NCBI GenBank assembly: GCA_937969495.1
Contig: CALBVY010000043.1
Coordinates: forward strand, 1 to 39,163
Length of the DNA: 39,163 nt
Source: an uncultured Verrucomicrobiales bacterium
Lineage (GTDB): Bacteria; Verrucomicrobiota; Verrucomicrobiia; Verrucomicrobiales; Akkermansiaceae
Direction of reading: 5' to 3'
In this document: in pieces, positions 8,539 through 17,526 of the stretch
Layout of the letters: every line of letters begins with the position of its first letter
How positions within the stretch are numbered: the first letter of the stretch is position 1
Made by a program: the position numbers and the translations under genes
The notes under the pieces: model-generated
Told to the model about the DNA's origin: nothing
What the model saw: the letters and a program-made list of their open reading frames with translations, nothing else
The model's database searches: none

Positions 8539-9420
8539 ATGTTTGATCTCTCACAGACCGTTCTGATCGCATCTTTTCTTATCTGTTTCTTGTCTTTACT
8601 AGGAGCTATGCCTCTGGCTGCTCACTTACGCAGAAGCTCTTCTCAGCCCGGATGGAACTACAGAGGAGCCGTGCGCACAGAAGCACTAGCACCGGCTGAT
8701 CTCATCGGTATCAGCCTGCTATTTGGACTCTACACCCTCACGTCTGCTCTAAAGCTACCACAGCTCACTGACTGGTTAGTATCCATGGGCTGGTTCACCG
8801 AGGAATCGCTGAAAAGCCCAGAGACCGTCAAACTCACACCCGAGGTCCTGATCGCAGGAATGATTAGTCAAGCCGTACCAGGTATCATCGTCATCGTGTT
8901 TCTTGTTTTCCGCCAAGTGAACATAATAGAGTTCTTTGGTATCCGTTGGAAAAAGGCACCCCTTCTTTTACTTATCGGGCCCACTGCTGCAGTTGCGGTA
9001 CAGATTATCTTTATGGCCATGGAAATCGCCGGATACTCCAGTGCTCTCAAGAGTATCTTTGGTGAGGTAAAAGTCCAAGAAGTCGTGCGGATCTACCAAG
9101 AGCACCACGCGATTTCCATACGGATTCTACTCGTAATCATGATTGTCATCATCGCGCCTGTCGTAGAGGAAGTTGTTTTCCGGGGGTATATTTACCCTGT
9201 TTGTAAACGCTACACGGGGCGAATCATCGCTACGTTTATTGCCTCGTTATTTTTTTCCATAGTGCACTTTCACATTCCCGCTCTGCTCCCGCTCTTCATT
9301 CTGGCCATCGGCCTTACTATAGCATATGAACTATCAGGCACGATTTGGGTGCCTATTTCCATTCACGCATGCTTTAACGCTTTTACCCTCATCGTGCAGG
9401 AGCTTCAGCCACCATCATAA
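8539..9420 (+). CDS. CPBP-family intramembrane metalloprotease
   Basis: 293 residues from the ATG at 8539. A TTG 12 codons upstream is possible but unlikely. Six to eight hydrophobic segments carry the three CPBP (CAAX protease/bacteriocin-processing, Abi) motifs: EEVVFRGYIYP, FFSIVHF and HACFNAF. The conserved Glu-Glu, Arg and His residues are the metal-binding and catalytic set. Bacterial members process or confer immunity to peptides, or have unknown substrates. The stop is 16 bp before the start of the cytochrome gene, so the two are probably co-transcribed, although no functional link is obvious. Confidence 0.88.
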   Translation: MFDLSQTVLIASFLICFLSLLGAMPLAAHLRRSSSQPGWNYRGAVRTEALAPADLIGISLLFGLYTLTSALKLPQLTDWLVSMGWFTEESLKSPETVKLTPEVLIAGMISQAVPGIIVIVFLVFRQVNIIEFFGIRWKKAPLLLLIGPTAAVAVQIIFMAMEIAGYSSALKSIFGEVKVQEVVRIYQEHHAISIRILLVIMIVIIAPVVEEVVFRGYIYPVCKRYTGRIIATFIASLFFSIVHFHIPALLPLFILAIGLTIAYELSGTIWVPISIHACFNAFTLIVQELQPPS

Positions 9421-9436
9421 TTTTTTTCCCCACCCT

Positions 9437-11746
9437 ATGATATCATCTCAAGCTATCAGACTTTACGCTCTCGCCATCAGTCTATTGCTCTGTTCCTGTG
9501 GTAAAGAAAAACCAGAAACCGCAGCTCCAGAGTCCAAGGATAAGGTAGAGAACATCTCCACATCCCAAGAAGATCATGCTGATCTGCACGCTTATCTGAC
9601 CAGCCTCCCTGGCCAGAATGCGATATCCCAAAAATGCATGGAGTGCCACAAGGACATCCATCACCACTGGCAAAAATCCCAGCATGGACAGGCGAATCGC
9701 CTCATCGATCTAGCCTTAGACAGCAAGCCCTTTGCAAATCAAAACCTCACGACCTCATCGGAGAAATGGAGCTTCACACTCAACGACGGTAAACCCATCG
9801 TCACAGCCAATGGAGACCCTCATCGAGTAGACATGGCCATTGGTGTAGAACCACTCATCCAGTATCTCACTGGCTCTAAAGATGGACGCTGGCAGACGCC
9901 CAATGCCGCATGGGATCCTAAGAAAAAAGAATGGTTTGATGTTTTTAACGATGACCTCCGCACCTCTGCGGACTGGGGACACTGGACTGGCCGTGGTATG
10001 ACTTGGAATACTCAGTGCGCATTCTGCCACATGACGGATTTTAAAAAGAACTATGATATTCCCACAGACAGTTACAAATCCACGTGGAAAGAAATGGGTA
10101 TAGGCTGCACCCAGTGCCACGGCGATATGGCTGAAAAATCTGATCCTAAAACTGGCTGTATGATCGATCCTGTCAAACATGCCAAAACCAAAAAAGTCCA
10201 CCCGCACAGTACCATGGAGAACTGCGCATCCTGCCACTCACGGCGTGCTGAATTTGATGATAACTTCCAACACGGTAAAAAATACGGAGACCACTACCAA
10301 CTTCAGCTCCCCACCATGCCACAGCTCTACTACCCAGATGGGCAAATCCGCGATGAAGTCTACGTATGGGGATCATTCCGCCTCTCTAACATGGGCCACA
10401 AAGGCGTAAGCTGCATGGACTGTCATGACCCGCATACCACGAAACTCAAACTACCCTTAGCCAACAACACACTCTGCATGTCATGCCACTCTGGAGGATC
10501 TAACGGCCGAGTAGATGGCGCCATTGTCATTGATCCCGCTACCCACACCAAGCACTTCGGCTTAGGTAAACACAACGGTGTCGGCTCTGGCCACTCCTGC
10601 GTAGACTGCCACATGACGCACACCACTTACATGGGGCGTGATCCCCGCCGCGATCATGGCTTCCACGTCCCAGATCCACAAATGACCAAAGAACTTGGTA
10701 CCCCTAACGCATGTAACAAATGCCATGAGGACAAAGATACAGAATGGGCAATCAAATGGACAAATACCTGGTTCGGTGAAAAAATGAACTCCCCAGAGCG
10801 TAAACGCCAGCGCGCCCGCACCCGCGCCATTGCCGGAGCTTTTAATGGCCAACAAGAAAGTATCGATGCACTCCTCACGGCTTACGCCAATGAAAAAAAT
10901 CCCGTATGGCAAGCCACCCTCATGCAGATCATGCAGCCCTGGGGTGTTGATCCACGTGTGCAACATATCGCACGCGAAGGTGTCCATAGTAAAGACTCAC
11001 TACTACGCGCTTCCTCCTGTATGGTGTTAGAATTTAGCACTGAGAACAGCCCCTGGCTAGAGCCCATGCTTAAAGACCCAGTAAAAGAAGTCCGCATGGC
11101 TGCTGCATGGGCTATGCGTAACCGCCTCTCTCTCCGTTCTGAAGTCCGTAACGAGCTGGAGCATGCCTTAGCCTTCTCTGCTGATCAACCCGCTGGAGCC
11201 ATGCGCACAGCACAGCTAGCCATCGATGCCGGACAGCTAGAAAAAGCAGAACGCTGGATGCAGCGCGCCATTACTCTCGATGGAACATCCCCCACCACCC
11301 GTGCTGCTTACGCCACTCTGCTAAGCCAACGTAACAAACCCAAAGAGTCTCTCGCACAGCTGCAAAAAGCCATCGAGCTGGCACCAGAAAATCCACGGTT
11401 TGTTTTTCTGTTAGCACTTAACTACTCAGAACTTGGGCAGAAGGACGAAACCGAAAAGCTGTTTCTTCAAGTGATCAAGATGGACCCTAATTACGCCCGC
11501 GCCCACTACAACTTAGGTCTTCTCTATCAACAACAAAACAAATTGGATGAGGCCATCAAGAGTATTCTCCGTGCAGAAAAAATAAACCCCTCTGAAATTG
11601 ATTACCCCTACGCACGCGCCACCATTCACCTCCGCAAAGGTGATAAAGCAGCCGCATTTGAAGCATGCCGCACTGCCCTTGGTATCGATCGGAATCACCA
11701 GCCTTCTCTGAATTTGTTAAGAGGCATTGGAAATCCAAATCAGTAA
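9437..11746 (+). CDS. Octaheme c-type cytochrome with HEAT-like and TPR repeats, lipoprotein
   Basis: 769 residues from the ATG at 9437. An in-frame start 37 codons earlier overlaps the protease gene and would bury the signal peptide. LLLCSCGK is a lipobox, so the protein is probably anchored in the membrane facing the periplasm or outside. Eight CxxCH haem-binding motifs follow: CMECH, CAFCH, CTQCH, CASCH, CMDCH, CMSCH, CVDCH and CNKCH. They are interspersed with extra His residues that can act as distal ligands. After the last haem come HEAT-like helical repeats (about 475-590) and at least three TPRs (about 600-760). The haem part resembles the cytochrome c554/NapC-related multihaem group. 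Substrate unknown; electron transfer is inferred. Confidence 0.88.
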   Translation: MISSQAIRLYALAISLLLCSCGKEKPETAAPESKDKVENISTSQEDHADLHAYLTSLPGQNAISQKCMECHKDIHHHWQKSQHGQANRLIDLALDSKPFANQNLTTSSEKWSFTLNDGKPIVTANGDPHRVDMAIGVEPLIQYLTGSKDGRWQTPNAAWDPKKKEWFDVFNDDLRTSADWGHWTGRGMTWNTQCAFCHMTDFKKNYDIPTDSYKSTWKEMGIGCTQCHGDMAEKSDPKTGCMIDPVKHAKTKKVHPHSTMENCASCHSRRAEFDDNFQHGKKYGDHYQLQLPTMPQLYYPDGQIRDEVYVWGSFRLSNMGHKGVSCMDCHDPHTTKLKLPLANNTLCMSCHSGGSNGRVDGAIVIDPATHTKHFGLGKHNGVGSGHSCVDCHMTHTTYMGRDPRRDHGFHVPDPQMTKELGTPNACNKCHEDKDTEWAIKWTNTWFGEKMNSPERKRQRARTRAIAGAFNGQQESIDALLTAYANEKNPVWQATLMQIMQPWGVDPRVQHIAREGVHSKDSLLRASSCMVLEFSTENSPWLEPMLKDPVKEVRMAAAWAMRNRLSLRSEVRNELEHALAFSADQPAGAMRTAQLAIDAGQLEKAERWMQRAITLDGTSPTTRAAYATLLSQRNKPKESLAQLQKAIELAPENPRFVFLLALNYSELGQKDETEKLFLQVIKMDPNYARAHYNLGLLYQQQNKLDEAIKSILRAEKINPSEIDYPYARATIHLRKGDKAAAFEACRTALGIDRNHQPSLNLLRGIGNPNQ

Positions 11747-11818
11747 TAGTGTGCTATGATTCCATAGTTTAGATATATATTGACGCAATTCCGTGAATTT
11801 TTCATGCTTGTATGTGTT

Positions 11819-12463
11819 ATGAAAAACGCACTTTTAACATCATTTACAATTTTAGGAATCACTCAAGCGCATGCCGCACTTACTGTCGTGGAAAGCAGTA
11901 CCAACGTTGGGCCTGGCACGACTATAACCGACAATGTCAGCACATTTTTTATTGATGGCTTTATCGATATCGATACTTCTGGCTTTAGAGTTAATGAAGC
12001 TTTTCCTTCTTCCCCTCCTAGTCAGCTGAATGCGTCGTTCGCATCATTCGGAGAAACCCGTATTTTTTTCAGGGCATCCGAAGCATCTTTAGTACCTGAT
12101 CCATTTCTAACAAGGCCAGACACTGCTCCTACTGATTCTTCCATGTTTATTGCCATCACAGACGCTACATTCCACCAACTCGATCGTATTAACACAACGG
12201 CTGGATTTATTAACGGTGCTCAGAGTGGTGATGATAACTGGGTCTATTTTAGCAATAATAATAACCCTGGTACAGAAAGCCCATCTTTCTGGACGCAGTT
12301 CAATATCACCGAAACCTCCGCCACTCCGATCCGCTACGTTCACGATCCAGCCAACCCCTTTGGTGACATCGTCTTTGCCGATGCCTTGGCCGCACCAGAG
12401 CCATCGTCATCGATGTTAATCGGGCTATCTTTTATCGCCCTCATATTTCGCCGGCAATTGTAG
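11819..12463 (+). CDS. PEP-CTERM-anchored secreted protein
   Basis: 214 residues. The ATG at 11819 is preferred over an upstream TTG because it opens directly into a signal peptide (MKNALLTSFTILGITQAHA). The mature region is rich in Thr, Ser, Asn, Phe and Asp and is predicted mostly beta. The C-terminus APEPSSSMLIGLSFIALIF followed by RRQL is a PEP-CTERM sorting signal: Pro-Glu-Pro, a hydrophobic helix and basic residues. Such proteins are processed by exosortase and linked to extracellular polysaccharide or cell-surface material. No exosortase gene is in the window. A strong terminator follows 22 bp after the stop. Confidence 0.82.
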   Translation: MKNALLTSFTILGITQAHAALTVVESSTNVGPGTTITDNVSTFFIDGFIDIDTSGFRVNEAFPSSPPSQLNASFASFGETRIFFRASEASLVPDPFLTRPDTAPTDSSMFIAITDATFHQLDRINTTAGFINGAQSGDDNWVYFSNNNNPGTESPSFWTQFNITETSATPIRYVHDPANPFGDIVFADALAAPEPSSSMLIGLSFIALIFRRQL

Positions 12464-12484
12464 GGATTTCCGGCTGCATCATAA

Positions 12485-12516
12485 AAAACGGCTTACCATC
12501 ATAGGTAAGCCGTTTT
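12485..12516. terminator. Bidirectional intrinsic terminator
   Basis: AAAACGGCTTACC and GGTAAGCCGTTTT form a perfect 13-bp stem with a six-base ATCATA loop. The A-run on one side and T-run on the other make it work in both directions. It sits between the convergent PEP-CTERM gene and mscL and is the clearest terminator in the window. Confidence 0.93.
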
Positions 12517-12542
12517 GTCAGAATAGTTAAATGGAAAAAGTG

Positions 12543-12950
12543 TTACTTCTTGAGTAGATCACGGATTTCTCCAAGGAGAACCTCTTGCTTATCTGGCTCT
12601 GGAGCAGGTGCTTCCTCTTCCTTTTTCTTAGAGGCCTTTTCGACGTACTTGACCATAATGAATAGTGCAAAACCGACGATAATCAGGTTAATGATATTAT
12701 TGATAAACACACCGTGCGCAATGGTAGGGCCTGCTTTCTGAGCAGCCTCCAGTGTTTCATATACTTTACCATCCATGGCATGATACATCTGGGTGAAATC
12801 TGGAAGATTACAAAGACCACCAATAACTGGCATGATGATATTATCCACGAGGGATTTAACACAGAGACCGAAGGCAACGCCGAGAATGATGCCCACTGCC
12901 ATATCAAAGGCGTTGCCTTTAATGAGAAATTCTTTGAAGTCTTTTAACAT
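12543..12950 (-). CDS. mscL: Large-conductance mechanosensitive channel
   Basis: 135 residues, the typical size. The homopentameric inner-membrane channel opens under membrane tension and releases solutes on osmotic downshock. The N-terminus MLKDFKEFLIKGNAFDMAVG is diagnostic: an amphipathic helix leading into TM1 with the Gly/Ala pore-lining pattern AVGIILGVAFG. A periplasmic loop follows, then TM2 (INLIIVGFALFIMVKYV), and a cytoplasmic Lys/Glu/Pro-rich linker with a C-terminal helix ending LLGEIRDLLKK. Single gene, ended by the shared bidirectional terminator. Confidence 0.97.
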   Translation of the reverse strand: MLKDFKEFLIKGNAFDMAVGIILGVAFGLCVKSLVDNIIMPVIGGLCNLPDFTQMYHAMDGKVYETLEAAQKAGPTIAHGVFINNIINLIIVGFALFIMVKYVEKASKKKEEEAPAPEPDKQEVLLGEIRDLLKK

Positions 12951-13053
12951 AGTATTTTGTTTTGTTGGTTGGAGTTGGTTGGTTATATGTGCGTTGTTGC
13001 TCGTTGATTTAACGATTAAATCTGATGATTACAATAGCAGATTTGGGTAGCTA

Positions 13054-14583
13054 CTAACTTTCACTTAATTTTGCACGCACACCTTTCTTTGTTTGAGTTA
13101 ATCGATCAAGTAATTTTTTCATCTGGCTGGCACGTTGCTTTTCTTGATCAAGAAGATTATTTTGCTCACCGATATCTTCTGCTAGATTGTAAAGCTGCGC
13201 TTCCTCACGTTTAGGTTTATTTGCGGAAATGTATTTCCAGTGACCTTTCCTCAGTGCTTTTACTCCCGCTTCCTGAATAAGTATTTCTGTACCTACTTGA
13301 TCATTTCCTAATAAAGAGGAAAGAACGCTGCGACTATCGATACCTTGATTTTCTTCTAATTGAACACCCAATAAATCCGCAAAACTTGCCATAAAATCAA
13401 TCTGATTAATCATAGCGGCAGACACACCTGGTTTGATCTTAGCTGGCCAGCGTACAATGAATGGAACGCGTGTTCCCCCTTCATAAATTTGGTATTTCCC
13501 TCCTCGATAGGGGCCTGAACCATCGTGGCCACGATCAGATTCTTTTTGAGATTTTTTAACCGTAGTGCCATCAGCATAACCATCGTCATAGACGGGGCCA
13601 TTATCGCTAGAGAAGATGACAATCGTATTTTCCACCAAGCCTTGTTCTTCTAAAACTTTAGTGATCTCGCCCACGCACCAGTCCAGCTGCACCATGGCAT
13701 CTCCTCGATAGGAAAGTTTCGACTTACCCTTGAAGCGCTCATTTGGTACACGCGGCACATGAATATCGGCTGCTGCCCAGAAGAGGAAAAAGGGCTCCTC
13801 CTTTTTCTGTGCAGAGATATACTTACATGCCTGTTTGGTAAACTCTAGTGCCATGGTTTCATCATTCCAAAGGGCAGATTTACCACCCCACATGTAGCCA
13901 ATGCGGCCGATACCGTTTATCACACTATGGTTATGACCACTAGTGCTCTTGTAATAGCTCATTGCGGCAGGAGTCTTTTTGGCATCTGGATAAACCGTGC
14001 CAGAAAAGCCCTCGGGTGGCTTTTTTCCCACATAGAGAGGATCTTTGGGATCAAGATTAAGGACGCGATAATTTTCCAAATAAACACAAGGAACACGATC
14101 ATTCGTGGAAGGTAAGAGGAAGGAATAATCAAAGCCTACTTCCAGTGGTCCAGGCTTCACATCGCCATTCCAGTTTACAGGTGTTTTACCATCGCCTATA
14201 CCCAGATGCCACTTGCCGATGACGGCTGTTTTGTAACCTGCTTTTTGAAACAATCTGGGCAAAGTAAACATCGTGGGCTTAATGACCATAGGCGCGTTTG
14301 GTGGAAGGATGCGCACGTTGTGTCGAAAAGCATGAACCCCGGTGAGCATGGAAAAACGCGACGGTGTACATGTAGCTGCAGAGCAATGACCATCCGTGAA
14401 TCTCAGCGATTCTGTAGCTAGCTTATCGAGATGCGGTGTAGGGATCAGCTTAGCTCCATAAGCACCTAGATCACCGTAGCCTACATCGTCTCCATAGATA
14501 ATAATGACGTTAGGCCGCTCTACAGCGTGAGCTACTAAGGGAAAAAAATAACCAAGTGTCAGGAGTAGTACGCCAATTTTCAT
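13054..14583 (-). CDS. Secreted type I sulfatase
   Basis: 509 residues with a signal peptide (residues 1-20, ending VAHA). Residues 72-76 are CTPSR, the core of the C-x-P-S-R motif whose Cys is converted to formylglycine. The upstream YGDDVGYGDLG gives the calcium-binding Asp pair (Asp32-Asp33). KWHLG and SSDNGP are further alkaline-phosphatase-superfamily landmarks. It hydrolyses sulfate esters, likely on marine polysaccharides, which is inferred from the abundance of such enzymes in Verrucomicrobia. Maturation needs an anaerobic sulfatase-maturating enzyme or FGE, neither of which is in the window. No carbohydrate gene is adjacent, so the substrate cannot be given. Confidence 0.93.
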   Translation of the reverse strand: MKIGVLLLTLGYFFPLVAHAVERPNVIIIYGDDVGYGDLGAYGAKLIPTPHLDKLATESLRFTDGHCSAATCTPSRFSMLTGVHAFRHNVRILPPNAPMVIKPTMFTLPRLFQKAGYKTAVIGKWHLGIGDGKTPVNWNGDVKPGPLEVGFDYSFLLPSTNDRVPCVYLENYRVLNLDPKDPLYVGKKPPEGFSGTVYPDAKKTPAAMSYYKSTSGHNHSVINGIGRIGYMWGGKSALWNDETMALEFTKQACKYISAQKKEEPFFLFWAAADIHVPRVPNERFKGKSKLSYRGDAMVQLDWCVGEITKVLEEQGLVENTIVIFSSDNGPVYDDGYADGTTVKKSQKESDRGHDGSGPYRGGKYQIYEGGTRVPFIVRWPAKIKPGVSAAMINQIDFMASFADLLGVQLEENQGIDSRSVLSSLLGNDQVGTEILIQEAGVKALRKGHWKYISANKPKREEAQLYNLAEDIGEQNNLLDQEKQRASQMKKLLDRLTQTKKGVRAKLSES

Positions 14584-14676
14584 CTACGTTTCTACTACTG
14601 TATCCAAGCTACGAATCTATCCTTATTTTGGAGCATTTTCTCCAAAAAGTATGTTTAACCCAGAATATGTATTGGA

Positions 14677-15834
14677 CTAAAACTGAAATCGCACTGCCAG
14701 AGAACCAAAAGACTGATTCTCATCTTGTGTCTTAAAGGTCTTTGTCCGAAATGTGTGCACGTAGCTGAGCTCACAATCTTTATGGCGAATGCCAAACCCT
14801 GCATAAAGCTCACCTACAAATGGTTCTCGATCTACTCCAGTATCATAATTCCGAAATACTGGACCATCGAGAGTGATATCGTGGAGCGTGCCGCTAGCTT
14901 GTGCGCCAACAAGAGCATAAAATGACCAATCTGAGGTGTTAACACCACCACTGTAAATACGCTGACTATGTGCCGTAGGCGTAAGACGTGGATCGGCAAA
15001 TTCTACGGGAAGATTCCACCCTGCACGAACAAGAAAACCAACCTGCACACCTGTGCGGTAATTACCAAGTGCGTATCCTGTTTCATAAAAACCATCTAAC
15101 TTAATATTCCCTGGCACGTTTTGCCATTGATCAAGAAGCTCTATTCTACGGCGTTGATTAAAATAAAGATTTAATGTTGGCTCATTGGGAATCTGGCTAT
15201 CCCAGCCTTGAAATCTATCAATGTCACGGATGTCATGGATATAATTTTGCGTATCCTCTGCGTAGGCTGATGGGCCTACTACACCAATAGTAATTTCCAC
15301 AGAGTTCTGCGCATGTGTATCTCTAGCATGTAATGAAAAGCCAATACCCGCCCATCCGGCATAGGGGCGTTCTCCTGGAGGAGGCGTCTTTGTCTCAGCA
15401 GTAGCTGGAGTAAACATCAGCTGACTCAGTGCAAAACCATAGCTATACTCAATCTGCGCCGGGTGACGAAAACCAAATACTTTTTGCATCCATTCTAAAC
15501 TATCACTGCCGCCACTAAAACGGTGTAAATTCTCCTGCATCACAGGAATATTAATCGCTGGCTTACCCTCGGTGATCCAAGAGAGGCGGGCACCATTGGT
15601 ATAGTTCTCATCGGTACCGCCGAAGAGATCATTATCAAAGAAAAATGTTAGGTATCCCTTGGTGTCATCTTTTTCCTCTAACAATGTATTGTGAGGATCA
15701 ACACCACCATATAAATCAGCAGAAATAGGGGTGACTTTAACTGATTCAGACGTCTGCGCAACCACTGGCTGGATCACTAAAACTAAGGTGCTAACAAGCG
15801 CTGCTGCATATTTGTTTTGATTATACATCATCAT
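14677..15834 (-). CDS. LpxR-like outer-membrane lipid A deacylase (DUF2219 family)
   Basis: 385 residues with a signal peptide (about residues 1-26, ending VVAQ). The LpxR signature FFDNDLFGGTDENYTNGARL is at residues 65-84, with Asn68, Asp69 and Thr79 matching the conserved catalytic and calcium-site positions of the family. Further family landmarks are GERPYAGW, a His-rich stretch before VEITIGVVGPSA, and GWDSQIPNEPTLNL. The protein ends SLAVRFQF, a typical C-terminal aromatic beta-barrel end. Salmonella LpxR removes the 3'-acyloxyacyl group of lipid A. Here that activity is inferred from homology. AGGA precedes the ATG triplet cluster at the start. Confidence 0.85.
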   Translation of the reverse strand: MMMYNQNKYAAALVSTLVLVIQPVVAQTSESVKVTPISADLYGGVDPHNTLLEEKDDTKGYLTFFFDNDLFGGTDENYTNGARLSWITEGKPAINIPVMQENLHRFSGGSDSLEWMQKVFGFRHPAQIEYSYGFALSQLMFTPATAETKTPPPGERPYAGWAGIGFSLHARDTHAQNSVEITIGVVGPSAYAEDTQNYIHDIRDIDRFQGWDSQIPNEPTLNLYFNQRRRIELLDQWQNVPGNIKLDGFYETGYALGNYRTGVQVGFLVRAGWNLPVEFADPRLTPTAHSQRIYSGGVNTSDWSFYALVGAQASGTLHDITLDGPVFRNYDTGVDREPFVGELYAGFGIRHKDCELSYVHTFRTKTFKTQDENQSFGSLAVRFQF

Positions 15835-15883
15835 TTTTTCCTAAAATCATTTTAGCAAATAGAGCCTCGGCACAGAGTGATAA

Positions 15884-16522
15884 CTATAGTGGAGCAATGA
15901 TTAGTTCATCACCTTCTACGATATCGATTTTTCCTGCAACATTTGGCAAAGGATCAGCAAAGCTAGCCTCTGCATCCATGCGGCTAACCACCACCTCACC
16001 TACAATCCCATTATTTCTCCGGATCGCCAAACGTTGACCCATACTGAGGGTGGTTTGCTTGACATCAATAACCACAAACTGAACTTGGTCGTTTTCTAGA
16101 ACCACTTCTTTCACTTGGGCCATAACCAATGCTTGGCCAATAAGTTTGGCGCGGTAGGCCTCTTTCTTAAGCTGACCAGAGGAACGTTGGTTCATGGCTA
16201 GTGTCTCGGCTTCAGCCTGCTCTTGCTTTTTTTCTGCAGCCTCTTTTTCTGCCTGTAATCTTTGGTTTATTTCCTCAAGCTCCTTAAGCTTGGCAATAGA
16301 CATTGAGTCTGGCAGCTGGGCAGGCTCAGGGGCACTCATCGGGCGGCCTCCACGGAGACGATCTACCTCCGCTTGAAGTCGAGCATTTTCATCGATCAAC
16401 TCCTTCGCTGACATCCGACGTACATCTTCTTTTTCACCATCTTTCATGGCACTAAATGATAAGACTAACGCTGCTAGAAGCATGGCGGCAGTAGCGCCGA
16501 GCAGAATTTGAGTAATGTTCAT
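15884..16522 (-). CDS. Membrane-anchored coiled-coil hypothetical protein
   Basis: 212 residues. An N-terminal hydrophobic segment (about residues 8-26) acts as signal anchor. A long charged coiled coil covers about residues 35-120 (KELIDENARLQAEVDRLRG and later EKEAAEKKQEQAEAE). The C-terminal 80 residues are beta-rich, with QFVVIDV, SMGQRLAIRR, GIVGEVVVSRM and ending GDELIIAPL, resembling small beta-barrel domains. I do not recognise a named family. The layout suggests an envelope-spanning or septum/assembly factor, which is a guess. It lies 49 bp downstream of nothing on its own strand and is divergent from the WalJ-like hydrolase gene. Confidence 0.7.
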   Translation of the reverse strand: MNITQILLGATAAMLLAALVLSFSAMKDGEKEDVRRMSAKELIDENARLQAEVDRLRGGRPMSAPEPAQLPDSMSIAKLKELEEINQRLQAEKEAAEKKQEQAEAETLAMNQRSSGQLKKEAYRAKLIGQALVMAQVKEVVLENDQVQFVVIDVKQTTLSMGQRLAIRRNNGIVGEVVVSRMDAEASFADPLPNVAGKIDIVEGDELIIAPL

Positions 16523-16561
16523 GGGAGGAATCTGTCTGAGAAATACCGCTATAACAAGTAT

Positions 16562-16570
16562 TTATCCACA
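16562..16570 (+). promoter_or_regulatory. Consensus DnaA box
   Basis: TTATCCACA matches the canonical DnaA-binding 9-mer exactly. It sits in the 105-bp space between two divergent genes, where a bound DnaA could affect transcription. A single box is not evidence of an origin, and a 9-mer of this kind is expected by chance now and then. Confidence 0.35.
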
Positions 16571-16629
16571 CCTACCTTCTTACTACACACTTGAATAAGC
16601 ACAGCACTGTGAGCACAATCAGCTTCATG

Positions 16630-17472
16630 ATGCGAATGGCGGTACTTGGTAGTGGTAGTGGGGGTAATGCCACACTAGTTCACTGTAATTCCACGCTCAT
16701 TCTCGTAGACGCAGGCCTTAGTGCTAAACAACTCGTCCTGAGAATGGCCATGCTCGGTATTCAGCCAGAGCAGCTCGATGCCATTTTACTCACTCACGAA
16801 CACAGTGATCATGCTCGCGGTGTTGATGTTCTCATGCGTAAACGTGATATCGCGGTCTACGCAAACGCCCTTACACGTGAGGCGCTGAGTGATAAGATGA
16901 AAAGTAACATCCCATGGCGTGTATTTCGCAGTGGCCAGAACTTTGATCTTGGTGATCTTACTATCCAAGCATTTAAGATCCCCCATGATGCCGCTGAACC
17001 TGTTGGCTTTATTATTCATGGCGCTGACGCACAGCTGAGTATGGTCAGTGACGTTGGTCATGCTACCAATCTCATGCGTGAACAGCTCAAGGGTAGCCAC
17101 GCTATTTATGTGGAGGCGAACTACGATGAACATTTATTAGAAATTGATACCAAGCGTCCTTGGTCCACCAAGCAGCGTATCTCATCTCGCCACGGCCACC
17201 TTTCTAATCACCAGACTGCAGCACTCCTCAGTGAAGTCGCCTGCGAAAAGCTGCGCCATGTTATGCTCAGTCACCTTAGTTCAGACTGTAACTGCCCGCA
17301 GCTTGCTAAGCGTATTATTTCTGAAGGGCTAAGTCAGCAGGGTCTAGATCACGTTCACGTTCAGTGTGCCGATCAGCACCAGCCTACAGATTGGATCAAT
17401 ATTTCTCCCAGTAGTAATCAACAATCTCCCACACCGCAGAACACCACCTTATCTTTATTTGATACTTTTTAA
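16630..17472 (+). CDS. WalJ/YycJ-type metallo-beta-lactamase-fold hydrolase
   Basis: 280 residues if started at the ATG at 16630. The adjacent ATG at 16627 is equally possible. A TTG 13 codons upstream is less likely, because family members begin directly with the first strand, here MRMAVLGSGSGGNATLV. The metal-binding motif THEHSDH is at about residues 56-62, followed by further conserved His/Asp in SDVGH and HGHLSNHQ. WalJ/YycJ proteins are predicted nucleases linked to genome maintenance and, in Gram-positives, to the WalRK operon. No such partner is present here. It converges with the GNAT gene. Confidence 0.85.
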   Translation: MRMAVLGSGSGGNATLVHCNSTLILVDAGLSAKQLVLRMAMLGIQPEQLDAILLTHEHSDHARGVDVLMRKRDIAVYANALTREALSDKMKSNIPWRVFRSGQNFDLGDLTIQAFKIPHDAAEPVGFIIHGADAQLSMVSDVGHATNLMREQLKGSHAIYVEANYDEHLLEIDTKRPWSTKQRISSRHGHLSNHQTAALLSEVACEKLRHVMLSHLSSDCNCPQLAKRIISEGLSQQGLDHVHVQCADQHQPTDWINISPSSNQQSPTPQNTTLSLFDTF

Positions 17473-17488
17473 AAACCGCAAAATTTTT

Positions 17489-17510
17489 AAGAAAAAGCTT
17501 AGGCTTTCTT
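17489..17510. terminator. Weak bidirectional terminator
   Basis: AAGAAA pairs with TTTCTT around a GC pair and a small loop, with an AA bulge. It is flanked by A- and T-rich sequence between two convergent genes. The stem is AT-rich and weaker than the one near mscL. Confidence 0.4.
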
Positions 17511-17526
17511 GATTATTGATTCCTGG

